Source of the DNA: Pseudomonas sp. PSKL.D1
Lineage (GTDB): Bacteria > Pseudomonadota > Gammaproteobacteria > Pseudomonadales > Pseudomonadaceae
Length of the DNA: 64,000 nt
Reading direction: 5' to 3'
Assembly (NCBI RefSeq): GCF_028898945.1
Contig: NZ_CP118607.1
Coordinates: 2,280,001-2,344,000, forward strand
The notes beneath the pieces are model-generated. The model saw only the letters and a list, made by a program, of their open reading frames with translations. It was not told the origin of the DNA and did not search any database. Within the stretch, counting starts at the first letter, position 1. Each line of letters begins with the position of its first letter. The translations under genes were made by a program, and so were the position numbers. Positions 1-8,861 of the stretch are shown piece by piece.

Positions 1-510
1 ATCCGCCTGTTCCACAACATGACAGCCCTGGAAAACGTGATGATCGGCCGCCACGTGCGTACCCGCAGCGGCGTGTTTGGCGCCATCTTGCGTACCCCGG
101 CCTGCGTGCGCGAGGAGCGCGAAATCCGCCAGGCCGCCCGCTACTGGCTCAACTACGTGGGCATTGGCCACTTGGCGGGGGAGTTGGCCAAGAGCCTGTC
201 CTACGGCGACCAGCGCCGCCTGGAAATCGCCCGGGCCCTGGCCACCGAACCCAAGCTGATCGCCCTGGACGAACCGGCCGCCGGCATGAACGCTTCGGAA
301 ACCGAAGGCCTGCGCCAGTTGATGTGCAAGATGCAGGCGGATGGCAAGACCGTGCTGCTGATCGAGCATGACGTGAAATTGGTGATGGGCCTGTGCGATC
401 ACATCACAGTGCTGGAGTTCGGCCGCAAGATCGCCGACGGCCTGCCGGCCGACGTGCGCAAGGACCCGCGGGTAATCGAGGCCTATCTGGGCGCGGAGGC
501 AGTGGCATGA
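1..510 (+). CDS. livG: Branched-chain amino acid ABC transporter ATP-binding protein LivG (3' part)
   Basis: This is the C-terminal 169 residues of a LivG-type ATPase, which energises uptake of branched-chain (or related) amino acids together with LivF and the LivHM permeases. The reading frame is open from base 1, so the start, including the Walker A P-loop, lies outside the window; the family is about 255 residues. The ABC signature LSYGDQRRLEIARAL is at about residues 65-80, followed by a Walker B/D-loop segment LIALDEPAAGMN and the H-loop in LLIEHDVKLVMGLCD. The stop codon overlaps the livF start by 4 bp (ATGA), the usual livGF arrangement. Substrate cannot be told from the ATPase alone. 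Confidence 0.93.
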   Translation: MRLFHNMTALENVMIGRHVRTRSGVFGAILRTPACVREEREIRQAARYWLNYVGIGHLAGELAKSLSYGDQRRLEIARALATEPKLIALDEPAAGMNASETEGLRQLMCKMQADGKTVLLIEHDVKLVMGLCDHITVLEFGRKIADGLPADVRKDPRVIEAYLGAEAVA

Positions 511-1223
511 AAAGCATTCTGCAAGTGAACGACCTCAAGGTGTCCTACGGCGCCATCCAGGCCATCAAGGGCATCAACCTGACGGTGGGCGAGGGCGAAA
601 TGGTGGCGCTGATCGGTGCCAACGGCGCCGGCAAAACCACCACCCTGAAGACCCTCGCCGGGCTGCTGAAGCCCAGCGACGGCAGCATCACCTTCGACGG
701 CAAGGCCCATGCGGCCATCAAAAGCCATGACCTGATCCGCGAAGGCCTGGCGCTGGTGCCGGAGGGGCGGGGCATCTTCCCCAAACTGACGGTGCACGAA
801 AACCTCGAGATGGGCGCCTTCAGCCGCCGTGACGGCAGGGACGCCATCGGCGCCGACATCGAGCACATGTATGGCGTGTTCCCCCGCCTGAAGGAGCGTG
901 CCTTCCAGCTGGCGGGCACCATGTCGGGCGGTGAACAGCAGATGCTGGCCATTTCGCGGGCGTTGATGGGCAGGCCCAAGTTGCTGTTGCTTGACGAGCC
1001 GTCCATGGGCCTGGCGCCGATCATTGTGCAGAAGATCTTCGAAACCATCGTCGAGGTGGTCAAGGGCGGAGTCACGCTGCTGCTGGTGGAGCAGAACGCC
1101 CGGCTGGCGTTGCAAACCTGCCAGCGCGCCTATGTGATCGATGGCGGGCGCATCAGCCTGGAAGGCTGTGCCAAAACCCTGCTGCACGACGATCAGGTCA
1201 AGAAGGCCTACCTCGGGGAGTGA
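507..1223 (+). CDS. livF: Branched-chain amino acid ABC transporter ATP-binding protein LivF
   Basis: This 238-residue protein is a complete LivF ATPase, the second nucleotide-binding subunit of the same importer. The Walker A motif GANGAGKTT lies near residue 37, the signature MSGGEQQMLAISRAL near 140 and Walker B LLLLDEPSMGLAP just after, with the H-loop replaced by the LivF-typical VEQN. I chose the ATG at 507 because it gives the family length, overlaps the livG stop as ATGA, and the upstream part of the open frame has no LivF similarity. It is the last gene of the liv operon; the next gene is about 80 bp away behind a hairpin. Confidence 0.95.
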   Translation: MKSILQVNDLKVSYGAIQAIKGINLTVGEGEMVALIGANGAGKTTTLKTLAGLLKPSDGSITFDGKAHAAIKSHDLIREGLALVPEGRGIFPKLTVHENLEMGAFSRRDGRDAIGADIEHMYGVFPRLKERAFQLAGTMSGGEQQMLAISRALMGRPKLLLLDEPSMGLAPIIVQKIFETIVEVVKGGVTLLLVEQNARLALQTCQRAYVIDGGRISLEGCAKTLLHDDQVKKAYLGE

Positions 1224-1257
1224 CGGCTGCATGACCCGCGCCTGATTTTTTATACCT

Positions 1258-1283
1258 TTCGCCGCCACCCCGGTGGTGGCGAA
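1258..1283. terminator. Hairpin between livF and the permease gene
   Basis: An inverted repeat with 12-bp arms (TTCGCCGCCACC and GGTGGTGGCGAA, one mismatch) and a 2-bp loop sits 35 bp after the livF stop and 18 bp before the next start codon. It has no U-tract after it on the + strand, though a run of T precedes it. It may end or attenuate livF transcription, or shape the leader of the permease mRNA. The function is inferred from position only. Confidence 0.4.
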
Positions 1284-1301
1284 GTCGATCGAAGGTTTCA
1301 G

Positions 1302-2684
1302 ATGAATTCGTCACAACAACAACACGGTTCCCTGCAACATGGCCTGACCTCGCGCCAGGTATCGATGATCTCCATCGCCGGCATCATCGGTGCCGGCCTG
1401 TTCATCGGCTCTTCCAAGGCCATCGCTTCGGCGGGCCCGGCCATTCTCATTTCTTACGCCATGACCGGGCTGCTGGTGCTGCTGGTCATGCGCATGCTTG
1501 GTGAAATGGCTGTCGCCCGGCCCGACAGCGGCTCGTTTTCCACGTACGCGGGCGAAGCCATCGGGCCGTGGGCAGGCTTTACCATCGGCTGGTTGTACTG
1601 GTGGTTCTGGGTGCTGATCATTCCGGTCGAAGCCATTGCCGGTGCCGATATCCTGCATGCCTGGTTTCCTGCCGTGCCGTCATGGCTGTTTGCGTTTCTG
1701 ATCATGGGGGTGCTGGCTTGCAGCAACCTGGTCAGCGTCAAGAATTTCGGCGAGTTCGAGTTCTGGTTCGCCTTGGTCAAGGTGTTGGCAATCATTGCCT
1801 TCATCGTCATCGGCGGTATGGCGGTGTTCGGCTTCTGGCCGTTGGCGCAGGTTTCCGGTGTCAGCCAGTTGTGGGCCAGTGGCGGGTTCATGCCCAACGG
1901 CTTTGGCGCTGTGCTGGGTGGCGTGCTGATCACCATTTTCTCGTTTTTCGGCGCCGAGATCGTCACCATCGCGGCGGACGAAACCAGCAACCCGCAAGCC
2001 AAGATCCGCCGCGCCACCAACCTGGTGGTGTACCGCATCGCGATTTTCTACCTGGCGTCGATCTTTTTGGTGGTGTCGCTGGTGGCGTGGAACGACCCGG
2101 GCCTGGAGGCGGTGGGGTCGTTCCAGCGGGTGCTGGAGGTGCTCAACGTCCCAGGGGCCAAACTGGTGGTCGACCTGGTGGTGCTGGTGGCGGTGACCAG
2201 CTGCATGAACTCGGGCCTCTATACGGCGTCGCGCATGCTGTATTCGTTGGGCGCCCGGGGCGAAGCGCTGCCCGTCGTCAAACGGGTTTCCGCCAGCGGT
2301 GTGCCGGTGGTGGCGGTGTTGCTGTCGACCCTGGCCGGTTTTGGCGGTTGCATCGTCAACTATGCCTTCCCAGGCAAAGTTTTCGGCTTTTTGCTGTCCA
2401 CCACCGGCTCAATCGCCTTGCTGGTGTACCTGGTGATTGCCGTCTCGCAATTGCGCCTGCGCGCCCGCGCCGAGCGTGATGGGGCGCAGCCGGACTTTCG
2501 CATGTGGTTGTTCCCTTGGCTGACGTGGCTGGTGATCGGCACCATCCTGGTGGTGCTGGGCTACATGCTGTTCAGCGATGCCTATCGCTATGAGGCCTTG
2601 ATGACCACCGGGGTAACGCTGCTGATCGTGCTGGTTTACCTGGCCCGCCAGCGTGCGCCCGGGCTTGCGTGGCGCACGCAGTAG
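1302..2684 (+). CDS. APC-family amino acid permease (GABA permease type)
   Basis: A 460-residue inner-membrane amino acid/proton symporter of the APC superfamily with about 12 hydrophobic segments. The N-terminal TM1 signature SIAGIIGAGLFIGSS, the segment GSFSTYA and the motif FGEFEFWFALVKV are those of the GabP/AnsP/ProY subfamily. It is closely similar to the second permease at 47194-48606. The gene follows livF in the same direction, separated by a hairpin, and precedes a LysR gene in the same direction. GABA, an aromatic or another amino acid could be the substrate; the sequence does not decide. Confidence 0.88.
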   Translation: MNSSQQQHGSLQHGLTSRQVSMISIAGIIGAGLFIGSSKAIASAGPAILISYAMTGLLVLLVMRMLGEMAVARPDSGSFSTYAGEAIGPWAGFTIGWLYWWFWVLIIPVEAIAGADILHAWFPAVPSWLFAFLIMGVLACSNLVSVKNFGEFEFWFALVKVLAIIAFIVIGGMAVFGFWPLAQVSGVSQLWASGGFMPNGFGAVLGGVLITIFSFFGAEIVTIAADETSNPQAKIRRATNLVVYRIAIFYLASIFLVVSLVAWNDPGLEAVGSFQRVLEVLNVPGAKLVVDLVVLVAVTSCMNSGLYTASRMLYSLGARGEALPVVKRVSASGVPVVAVLLSTLAGFGGCIVNYAFPGKVFGFLLSTTGSIALLVYLVIAVSQLRLRARAERDGAQPDFRMWLFPWLTWLVIGTILVVLGYMLFSDAYRYEALMTTGVTLLIVLVYLARQRAPGLAWRTQ

Positions 2685-2796
2685 CGGAGCGCTTGCCGGG
2701 CGCCAGGGTCGCCATTGTGTTTACCCCGTTTGAGCTGGCGGGGGCGTGTTCTGGCATCATGTGCCGAGCCTCCCCTTGCACAGCTGAACCTTGCCC

Positions 2797-3675
2797 ATGA
2801 CCGACACTGCCAAACCCAACCGCATGATCTACGACCTGGACATGCTTCGCACCGTGGTGATGGTGGCCGACTGTGGCAGCTTCACCACCGCCGCGGCGCG
2901 GCTGCATTCCACCCAGTCCACGGTCAGCCAGAAGGTGCGTCGGCTGGAAGAAATGGTCGGGCAGCCACTGCTTGATCGCAGCAATCGCGAAGTTCACCCG
3001 ACCGACGCCGGCGAAACCCTGCTGGGGTATGCACGCCACCTGCTTGAGGTGAGCCATCAGCTGAGCGAGGCACTGGCTGGTGGGGTGATGGTCACGGTGC
3101 GTATCGGCCTGCCGGACGATTTTGTCGCTGGCAAGACCATTCAGGCACTGGCAGCCTTCAACCGCCAACACCCCAAGGTCAAGCTGGAAATCACCGGCGG
3201 CCTCAGCCGCGACCTGATGAGCGCCTACGACCGTGGCGAGCTGGACCTGGTGCTGGTCAAGCAACGTCGGCACAGCCGCGAAGCCAATGCCTGCCAGCCC
3301 GAGCGCATCGAGTGGGTGGACAGCACCCGGTTTCCCTGTTTTGCCCAGGACCCGATCCCGCTGGTGACCTTCCCGCCCCGAGGCCTGTACCGCGACGACA
3401 TGATTGGTGCGATAGAGGCCATGGGCCGCAACTGGCGCATCGGTTTTACCAGTTCGAGCCTGGCGGGTATCCAGGAGGCGGTGGCCAACGGGCTCGGTGT
3501 CAGCCTGCTGCCGTTTCGGGTGGTGACGCCAGAGCACCGGGTGCTGGGGGCAGAGCAGGGGTTCAAGCCGATCAAGGTGTTCGAGGCGGCGATCTTCCAT
3601 CGGCCAACGGCCGATCCGATGGTCACCGCGCTGGCCGAAATCCTCACCGGCATCCTCAGGGCCGAAGCGCAGTAA
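2797..3675 (+). CDS. LysR-family transcriptional regulator
   Basis: A 292-residue LysR regulator. The winged helix-turn-helix is at about residues 15-75 (FTTAAARLHSTQSTVSQKVR), followed by a substrate-binding-like effector domain. I chose ATG 2797 over TTG 2791, two codons upstream. It lies after the permease in the same direction and converges on the amidohydrolase gene, 15 bp between stops. The permease, the amidohydrolase or both are plausible targets, but no binding site is evident nearby. Confidence 0.9.
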   Translation: MTDTAKPNRMIYDLDMLRTVVMVADCGSFTTAAARLHSTQSTVSQKVRRLEEMVGQPLLDRSNREVHPTDAGETLLGYARHLLEVSHQLSEALAGGVMVTVRIGLPDDFVAGKTIQALAAFNRQHPKVKLEITGGLSRDLMSAYDRGELDLVLVKQRRHSREANACQPERIEWVDSTRFPCFAQDPIPLVTFPPRGLYRDDMIGAIEAMGRNWRIGFTSSSLAGIQEAVANGLGVSLLPFRVVTPEHRVLGAEQGFKPIKVFEAAIFHRPTADPMVTALAEILTGILRAEAQ

Positions 3676-3690
3676 CCCCGTCGGCCATTT

Positions 3691-4908
3691 TCAGTGGTGC
3701 AGTGCCGTGGCGAACTGCACCGCTTTCAGCTCAAGGGCTGCCGGCCGCCCCCAGAATTCGCCGTGGCGCACGATCACCCGCTCGTGCAACGCTGCCGCCA
3801 CGGCTGCGGCGGCATTGGGCGCCCGAAACAGCACAAAGCTCGCCTCATTGCCCACCTTCAAACCGTAGCCATGCTTGCCCATCACCTCGGCGCCGGCTTC
3901 GGTGGCCATGTGCAGGGCTACCCGCAGTTCTTCGTCGGTGTTGAAGCCTGAGCGATAGCTCACCAGCATGGCCCGCTGCAACATGTCGCCGTTGCCGTAG
4001 GGCCACCATGCATCCTGAATATTGTCGTTGCCGGTGAATACCCGCACGCCGCCGGCACGCAGGCGCAGCACCGGCGGGAAGGCATGCTCACCGGGGGCGT
4101 TGGTCATGATCGAAATGTCGGCGTTGGCCAGCAGGTGGGCCGTGCGGTCGACCACGCTGTCGCTCACATCACCCAGGCCATAGGCGTGGCTGACCGCCAC
4201 CAGGCCTTGCATGCCCAGCGCCTGGGTGCGTGTGGCGATGCGTTGGAGTTGGGCGATGCAAATGTCGCCAGGTTCGTGCAGGTGAATATCGACCTTCACG
4301 CCGTGGCGGTCTGCGATGCCGAAGACAATGTCCAGTTGGGCATCGGCGTCGCCGTCCAGGGTGGTCGGGTCGATGCCGCCCACCACCTGCACGCCCTCGC
4401 GCACCGCGGCCTCCATTACCTCGGCGCTGCCGGGGCAACTCACCACGCCGGCCTGGGGAAAGGCCACCAGTTCGATGTCGATCAGGTCTTTCCATTGCTC
4501 ACGCGCGTGCAGGATGGCGTGCAGGTTGTGCAGGCCCGTGGTGGCGTCCACGTCCACATGGCAGCGCATGGCCACGGTGCCGAACAGGGCGGCCTGGCGC
4601 ATCAATGCATCGGCGCGCTGGGCGATGGGCGGGGCGCTGGCGAGTTCGCGCTTCTCCACGGCCAGCCGTTCACGCAGGCTGGCCACCGGTTGATGCGGGC
4701 GCCAGCGGTCGCCCACGAAACTCTTGTCCAGGTGAATGTGGCCGTCGACGAACCCCGGCAGTGCCAGCAGGCCTTCGAGGTCGATGGTTTCACGGGCGGC
4801 AACGCTTGCGCGTTGGGGGCCGACATGGGTGATGCGCCCGCCGCTGACGGCAATGTTCAGGGGGTGGCCATCCTGGTCGATGGCATTGACGAACTCACGG
4901 TCGTTCAT
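3691..4908 (-). CDS. Amidohydrolase-family protein, cytosine deaminase (CodA)-like
   Basis: A 405-residue metal-dependent hydrolase of the amidohydrolase superfamily, CodA/N-acyl-amide branch. Visible metal ligands are the HxH pair H57/H59 (FVDGHIHLD), H209 (VDIHLHE), H241 (SHAYG) and D295 (GNDNIQDAWW), matching the CodA pattern; E212 corresponds to the catalytic Glu. Cytosolic, no signal peptide. It is convergent with the LysR gene at 2797-3675 and divergent from the MFS gene at 5194. The true substrate may be cytosine, isocytosine, creatinine-like or another cyclic amide; CodA-like proteins vary widely. Confidence 0.82.
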   Translation of the reverse strand: MNDREFVNAIDQDGHPLNIAVSGGRITHVGPQRASVAARETIDLEGLLALPGFVDGHIHLDKSFVGDRWRPHQPVASLRERLAVEKRELASAPPIAQRADALMRQAALFGTVAMRCHVDVDATTGLHNLHAILHAREQWKDLIDIELVAFPQAGVVSCPGSAEVMEAAVREGVQVVGGIDPTTLDGDADAQLDIVFGIADRHGVKVDIHLHEPGDICIAQLQRIATRTQALGMQGLVAVSHAYGLGDVSDSVVDRTAHLLANADISIMTNAPGEHAFPPVLRLRAGGVRVFTGNDNIQDAWWPYGNGDMLQRAMLVSYRSGFNTDEELRVALHMATEAGAEVMGKHGYGLKVGNEASFVLFRAPNAAAAVAAALHERVIVRHGEFWGRPAALELKAVQFATALHH

Positions 4909-5193
4909 GGCTTGGCCTTTCTGCGATCAGGGCCGGGTCGACAAACGCGCGTAGGCGGGCGATGGCCCCTTGGTTATCGGTAACGGTGCTTACGGTAGGG
5001 AAGTCGCGCGCCGGTCACCAATTAATTATCCGGATCGAGTGCAGTGGGTTTGTGGATGCCCTTTCGTTAGCCCGGCATAGGCCCGCTCTCTATTAAAAAA
5101 CGCACTGCACCCGATTTCGATTATTAACTTTCAACGCCCGTGAACAGGCCCCAGGATTGCCAACAATAACAACAAGCATGTCGGGGCCTTGTG
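4909..5193. promoter_or_regulatory. Divergent promoter region with paired inverted sites
   Basis: This 285-bp spacer separates the amidohydrolase (-) from an MFS gene (+). It holds two copies of a 17-bp element in opposite orientation: ATCGAGTGCAGTGGGTT at 5034-5050 and its near-complement at 5099-5115 (reads ATCGGGTGCAGTGCGTT on the minus strand; 15 of 17 identical). Such paired sites 65 bp apart between divergent genes suggest an operator bound by one regulator. No -10/-35 pair is clear enough to call. Confidence 0.45.
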
Positions 5194-6348
5194 ATGTTCA
5201 ATGATTCCAAACTGCTGCGCGCAGCCCTCATTTTCATTGCCTGTACGTCGTTTATCGTCTGTGGCGTACAGCCCATCTTCATGGGGCTGGTCACCGAGCG
5301 GCTGAACTTGCCGCTCGACATGCAGGGCTGGGTCGTGTCGGTGGAACTGATCGGCATGACGTTGGGCACCTTGCTGTGCCCATTGCTGATCAAACGCCAC
5401 GGTGGGCGCAGCCTGTGCCTGTTGTTTGGCCTGCTGTGCGTGGTGCTGAGCATTGCCACCGCGTTCGCCACTTCCCACATGCTGTTGCTGCTGGCGCGCC
5501 TGGCAGCGGGCACTTGCGCGGGGCTTGTGTATGCCTACGCGGTTTCGACACTGGGCCGGCTGCCTGGCCAGGACCGCTCGTTCGGGTTGATGCTGTTGCT
5601 GCAAACACCCGAGTATTCGCTGTTTTCTGCCGCGCTGCCGTTGCTGGCGGCGCAGGCTGGGGTCGTGACGGCGCTCTGTTCATTCGGCCTGTGGTACTTG
5701 CTGATCTGCGGCGCCAGCCTGGCGCTGCCACGTCGCCCAATCCTTGCATTGGCCGGCGGCGAAGGTTCGCCCGCCCAGGGCGGCTCGGCGCGCACCGGGC
5801 GCAGCGCGCTGCTGGGCATGCTGTTCATGCAGATCGCCATTTATTGCGTGTGGGGCTTCATCGACCAATTGGCGCGTGATCAGGGCATTGACGGTGTCGA
5901 CATCGGTTGGGCGTTCGGCCTCTCGGCCATCGGCGGTCTGCCGGGGGCGGCGTTGCCAAGCCTGTTGGGGGCGCGGGTAAGCCGCCAACTGATGATTGCC
6001 GTGGGCCTGGTGGCGGTGTTCATTTCCATCGCCATGCTCACCGGCCATACCCGTACGCCGATGCAGTTGTTCGTAGCACTGCTGCTGATCAACTTCGGCT
6101 GGGTGCTGGCGCTGTCTTACTACATGGCACTGATTACCACCAACGACCCCTCCGGCAAGCTCACACCGCTGGTGAGCATTACCTTGATGGGAGCCGCTGC
6201 GGTGACCCCGGCATTGATTGCACTGCTGGTGGAGGGTTCAAGCCAACAGTTGATCTTCCTGCTGGGCACTGGCGCACTGGTGATAGCTTTTGCCGTCACT
6301 TGCCTGGGTGCAGTGGCCAAGGGTGTGCACTCAGGCGCCCACGGCTGA
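5194..6348 (+). CDS. Major facilitator superfamily transporter
   Basis: A 384-residue MFS protein with about 12 membrane segments and hydrophobic N- and C-halves joined by a basic/polar loop near residues 185-205. The family motif between TM2 and TM3 is degenerate (CPLLIKRHGGR). I prefer ATG 5194, with GGGG eight bases upstream, over GTG 5191. It is divergent from the amidohydrolase, and the two could form a uptake-and-hydrolysis pair, but that is inference. Substrate unknown. Confidence 0.8.
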   Translation: MFNDSKLLRAALIFIACTSFIVCGVQPIFMGLVTERLNLPLDMQGWVVSVELIGMTLGTLLCPLLIKRHGGRSLCLLFGLLCVVLSIATAFATSHMLLLLARLAAGTCAGLVYAYAVSTLGRLPGQDRSFGLMLLLQTPEYSLFSAALPLLAAQAGVVTALCSFGLWYLLICGASLALPRRPILALAGGEGSPAQGGSARTGRSALLGMLFMQIAIYCVWGFIDQLARDQGIDGVDIGWAFGLSAIGGLPGAALPSLLGARVSRQLMIAVGLVAVFISIAMLTGHTRTPMQLFVALLLINFGWVLALSYYMALITTNDPSGKLTPLVSITLMGAAAVTPALIALLVEGSSQQLIFLLGTGALVIAFAVTCLGAVAKGVHSGAHG

Positions 6349-6843
6349 CCTGGCCGCCTGCACCAAACCCTCCAGCCAGTCCTGATGCCCGTTGATCATC
6401 GGGTTGGGCCGGGCGGTGGCCAGTGCTTCGGCCGGTTTACCCTGCTGAGTTTCCTGAGTGAGGATGCGTACCCGGCCTTCGCTCAGGTCTTCGATCAGCC
6501 AGGCGTGGTGAACGTCCAGGCGGGTATCACCTTCGCCCGCCCAGCCATGCCAGGCGATGCGCCCGGGTTGGCCGTTGCCGGGTGCGGTGAACTCGTTGCA
6601 CTGGGCTTGTACCGGGAAGCCGAACGTTTCGAAGTAAAAGCGCACGCCGTTTGCCAGCTCCGGGCCGTGGCCCTCGGCAATAGTGACGTTGGCCGAGTTC
6701 GGGTAATAGCCGGGCCAGCGGTGTGGGTGGCTCAGCAGCGGCCAGATGTCCGCGGCGCTGAGGCCGGCAACGATCACTTCATTCGATGCGAAGTTGTCGG
6801 CGAAACCAGGGATAAAGCCTGCTGGCCAGTGGATGTGATTCAT
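6331..6843 (-). CDS. SRPBCC-family (polyketide cyclase/START-like) protein
   Basis: A 170-residue protein of the SRPBCC fold that binds hydrophobic ligands in a helix-grip cavity. The motif AADIWPLLSHPHRWPGYYP near the N-terminus and the following beta-rich sequence with FYFETFGFPVQAQ are typical of polyketide cyclase/dehydrase-like members. I chose the ATG at 6843 (MNHIHWPAGF) because the upstream 20 codons resemble non-coding sequence and reach into the LysR promoter. Its 3' end overlaps the MFS stop by 18 bp (convergent). The function is unknown. Confidence 0.78.
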   Translation of the reverse strand: MNHIHWPAGFIPGFADNFASNEVIVAGLSAADIWPLLSHPHRWPGYYPNSANVTIAEGHGPELANGVRFYFETFGFPVQAQCNEFTAPGNGQPGRIAWHGWAGEGDTRLDVHHAWLIEDLSEGRVRILTQETQQGKPAEALATARPNPMINGHQDWLEGLVQAARSAVGA

Positions 6844-6927
6844 GAGCTGCGCTCCAGTGGATGGACTGCCCGCATCATGGGCGCTACGCTGATATAGCGC
6901 CAATCGCCATTACTGATCATTTGCATA

Positions 6928-7842
6928 ATGAAGCCTGATATCAGAAACCTCGACTTCAACCTGCTCAAGGCCCTGGATGCGTTACTTGACGAACGCAGCG
7001 TGACCCGAGCAGCTGAGCGGCTTGCACTGACGCAGCCGGCCGTGAGTGGCATGCTCAACCGGCTGCGCGACAGCTTCGACGACCCTCTGTTCGTACGGGC
7101 CCAGCGCGGCATCGTACCCACGCCAAGGGCTCAGCAACTGGCAGGCCCCGTCAAACAGTTGCTTAGCGACATCGAGTCGATGCTCAGGCCCCAGGCGTTC
7201 GACCCCGCGCTTGCCGACCTGACCTTCACCATCGCCGCCACCGACTATGCGCTCAAGGCCGTCGTGGTGCCGTTCATTCACCGGTTGCGGCCATTGGCGC
7301 CAAACGTCCGCGTTGCGGTCCGCGGTGTTGATCAGCAAACCCTGGTGACTCAATTTGAAGACGGCACAGTGGACCTGGCATTGCTCACTCCAGAGACGCT
7401 GCCAGCCGGGCTGCATTCGCAGCAGCTGTTTGAAGAGTCCTACGTGTGCCTGCTTCGCGAAGGGCATCCGCAGGCCAGGGCCGAGCGGTTTACGCTGGAG
7501 GTTTTCTGCGCGCTGGACCACGTGTTGGTGTCGATGGCTGGCAATGCATTTCACGGGGTGACAGACGACGCCCTGGCACGCGTCGGGCGATCGCGTCGGG
7601 TGGTCACCTCGGTCTCGAGCTTTTTGATTCTCCCGGAGTTGCTGGCGGACAGCGACCTGATTGCGGTCGTGCCACGGCGCCTGGCGCAGCACGCGTCAGG
7701 CTTGAGCAGCCTGGAGCCGCCTCTGGCGATTCCGGGCTTCTGCAAGACCATGGCCTGGCATGGGCGAACCCACAGCGATGCAGGGCAGCAGTGGCTGCGT
7801 GCGCTGCTGGCCGATACCTGTGCGCTCACGCCGACACATTGA
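6928..7842 (+). CDS. LysR-family transcriptional regulator (NodD-like N-terminus)
   Basis: A 304-residue LysR regulator beginning with the PDIRNLDFNLLKALDALLDE pattern shared with NodD/NahR/LeuO-type regulators; HTH at about residues 20-65 (VTRAAERLALTQPAVSGML). The effector domain follows. It is divergent from the SRPBCC gene with 84 bp between the starts, so the SRPBCC gene is the likeliest target. Its stop overlaps the convergent AEC transporter gene by 17 bp. Confidence 0.9.
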   Translation: MKPDIRNLDFNLLKALDALLDERSVTRAAERLALTQPAVSGMLNRLRDSFDDPLFVRAQRGIVPTPRAQQLAGPVKQLLSDIESMLRPQAFDPALADLTFTIAATDYALKAVVVPFIHRLRPLAPNVRVAVRGVDQQTLVTQFEDGTVDLALLTPETLPAGLHSQQLFEESYVCLLREGHPQARAERFTLEVFCALDHVLVSMAGNAFHGVTDDALARVGRSRRVVTSVSSFLILPELLADSDLIAVVPRRLAQHASGLSSLEPPLAIPGFCKTMAWHGRTHSDAGQQWLRALLADTCALTPTH

Positions 7843-8761
7843 AGTAGTACAACAACCCACCCAGCGTCAGCAGCGACCCCAGGGTCGACAACAGAATGGC
7901 TTTGGATATCGCCCCCGCTTCACGGTTGTAGTACTCCGCCAGCATGAACGGCCCGGTGCCGGTCGGCAGTGCGCTGAGCAGCACGGCCGAAGTGGCCCAC
8001 AGCGGTTGCAGGCTGAACACCTTGAACGCCAGCACCCAGGTGAGCAGCGGCTGGCCGATCAGTTTCATCGCCACCAGCGGCCACGGGCTGGCGTTTTGCG
8101 CAGGGGCTTTCTGTGCCAGGAACAGCCCCAGCGAAATCAGCGCGCAAGGGGTGGTGGCCGCCGCCAGTATGTCGAGGAAGTGCATCACCGGCAGGGCGAT
8201 GCCCAGGCCCGTCGATGCCCATGCCGCACCGGCCAATGGCGCAATCACCAGCGGGTTTTTCGCCAGTGCACACAACACCTTGGTGATCGCCCGGCCAACG
8301 TGTTTTTCCTGCTGCAGGCCGACTTCAATGCAGATCACTGCAATCGCGAACAGCACGCACACCACGATCAGTGTGGAGATCAGTGCTGGCTGCAGCCCCG
8401 GCTGGCCAAACAGCAATGCACACAGCGGGATACCGATGTACCCGGTGTTGGAATAGCCGGCGCTCAGCCCATCGATGCTGGCACTGGCCAGGCTGTGGCC
8501 GCTCAACAGGCGCCAGATCACCGTGGCCACGAACATGGCCAGGGTGCCGATGCCAAACGCCAGGATGAACCCTGGTTGCCAGATTTCTGCCCAGGTGGCG
8601 GTGGCCGTAACCTTGAACAGCAAGGCTGGCAGGCACAGCCACACCACCATCAGGTTGATTTCGGAGGCCGCCTTGGGCCCAAGTTTGCCGGTTTTGCGGC
8701 AGATAAAACCCACCAGAATGAGCGCGAAGATGGGGAGTACAACCACGAGAACGGTGTGCAT
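7826..8761 (-). CDS. AEC-family transporter (auxin efflux carrier type)
   Basis: A 311-residue inner-membrane protein with about ten hydrophobic segments, starting MHTVLVVVLPIFALILVGF, the typical AEC/bile-acid-type start. The conserved GYSNTGYIGIPL motif is near residue 110 and a second TGTGPFMLAEYY motif near 275. Family members move small carboxylates such as malate or malonate. It is divergent from the LysR gene at 8862, 100 bp between starts, which suggests that regulator controls it. Confidence 0.87.
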   Translation of the reverse strand: MHTVLVVVLPIFALILVGFICRKTGKLGPKAASEINLMVVWLCLPALLFKVTATATWAEIWQPGFILAFGIGTLAMFVATVIWRLLSGHSLASASIDGLSAGYSNTGYIGIPLCALLFGQPGLQPALISTLIVVCVLFAIAVICIEVGLQQEKHVGRAITKVLCALAKNPLVIAPLAGAAWASTGLGIALPVMHFLDILAAATTPCALISLGLFLAQKAPAQNASPWPLVAMKLIGQPLLTWVLAFKVFSLQPLWATSAVLLSALPTGTGPFMLAEYYNREAGAISKAILLSTLGSLLTLGGLLYYFNVSA

Positions 8762-8861
8762 GAAGGATCATCGGTAGCGATTGAGGCCCGGCAAGCTTAA
8801 GATGCGCCAATCATGCAGTCCAATGACTTCCAATCACCTCATTCATGTTCAGGGCGTATCG

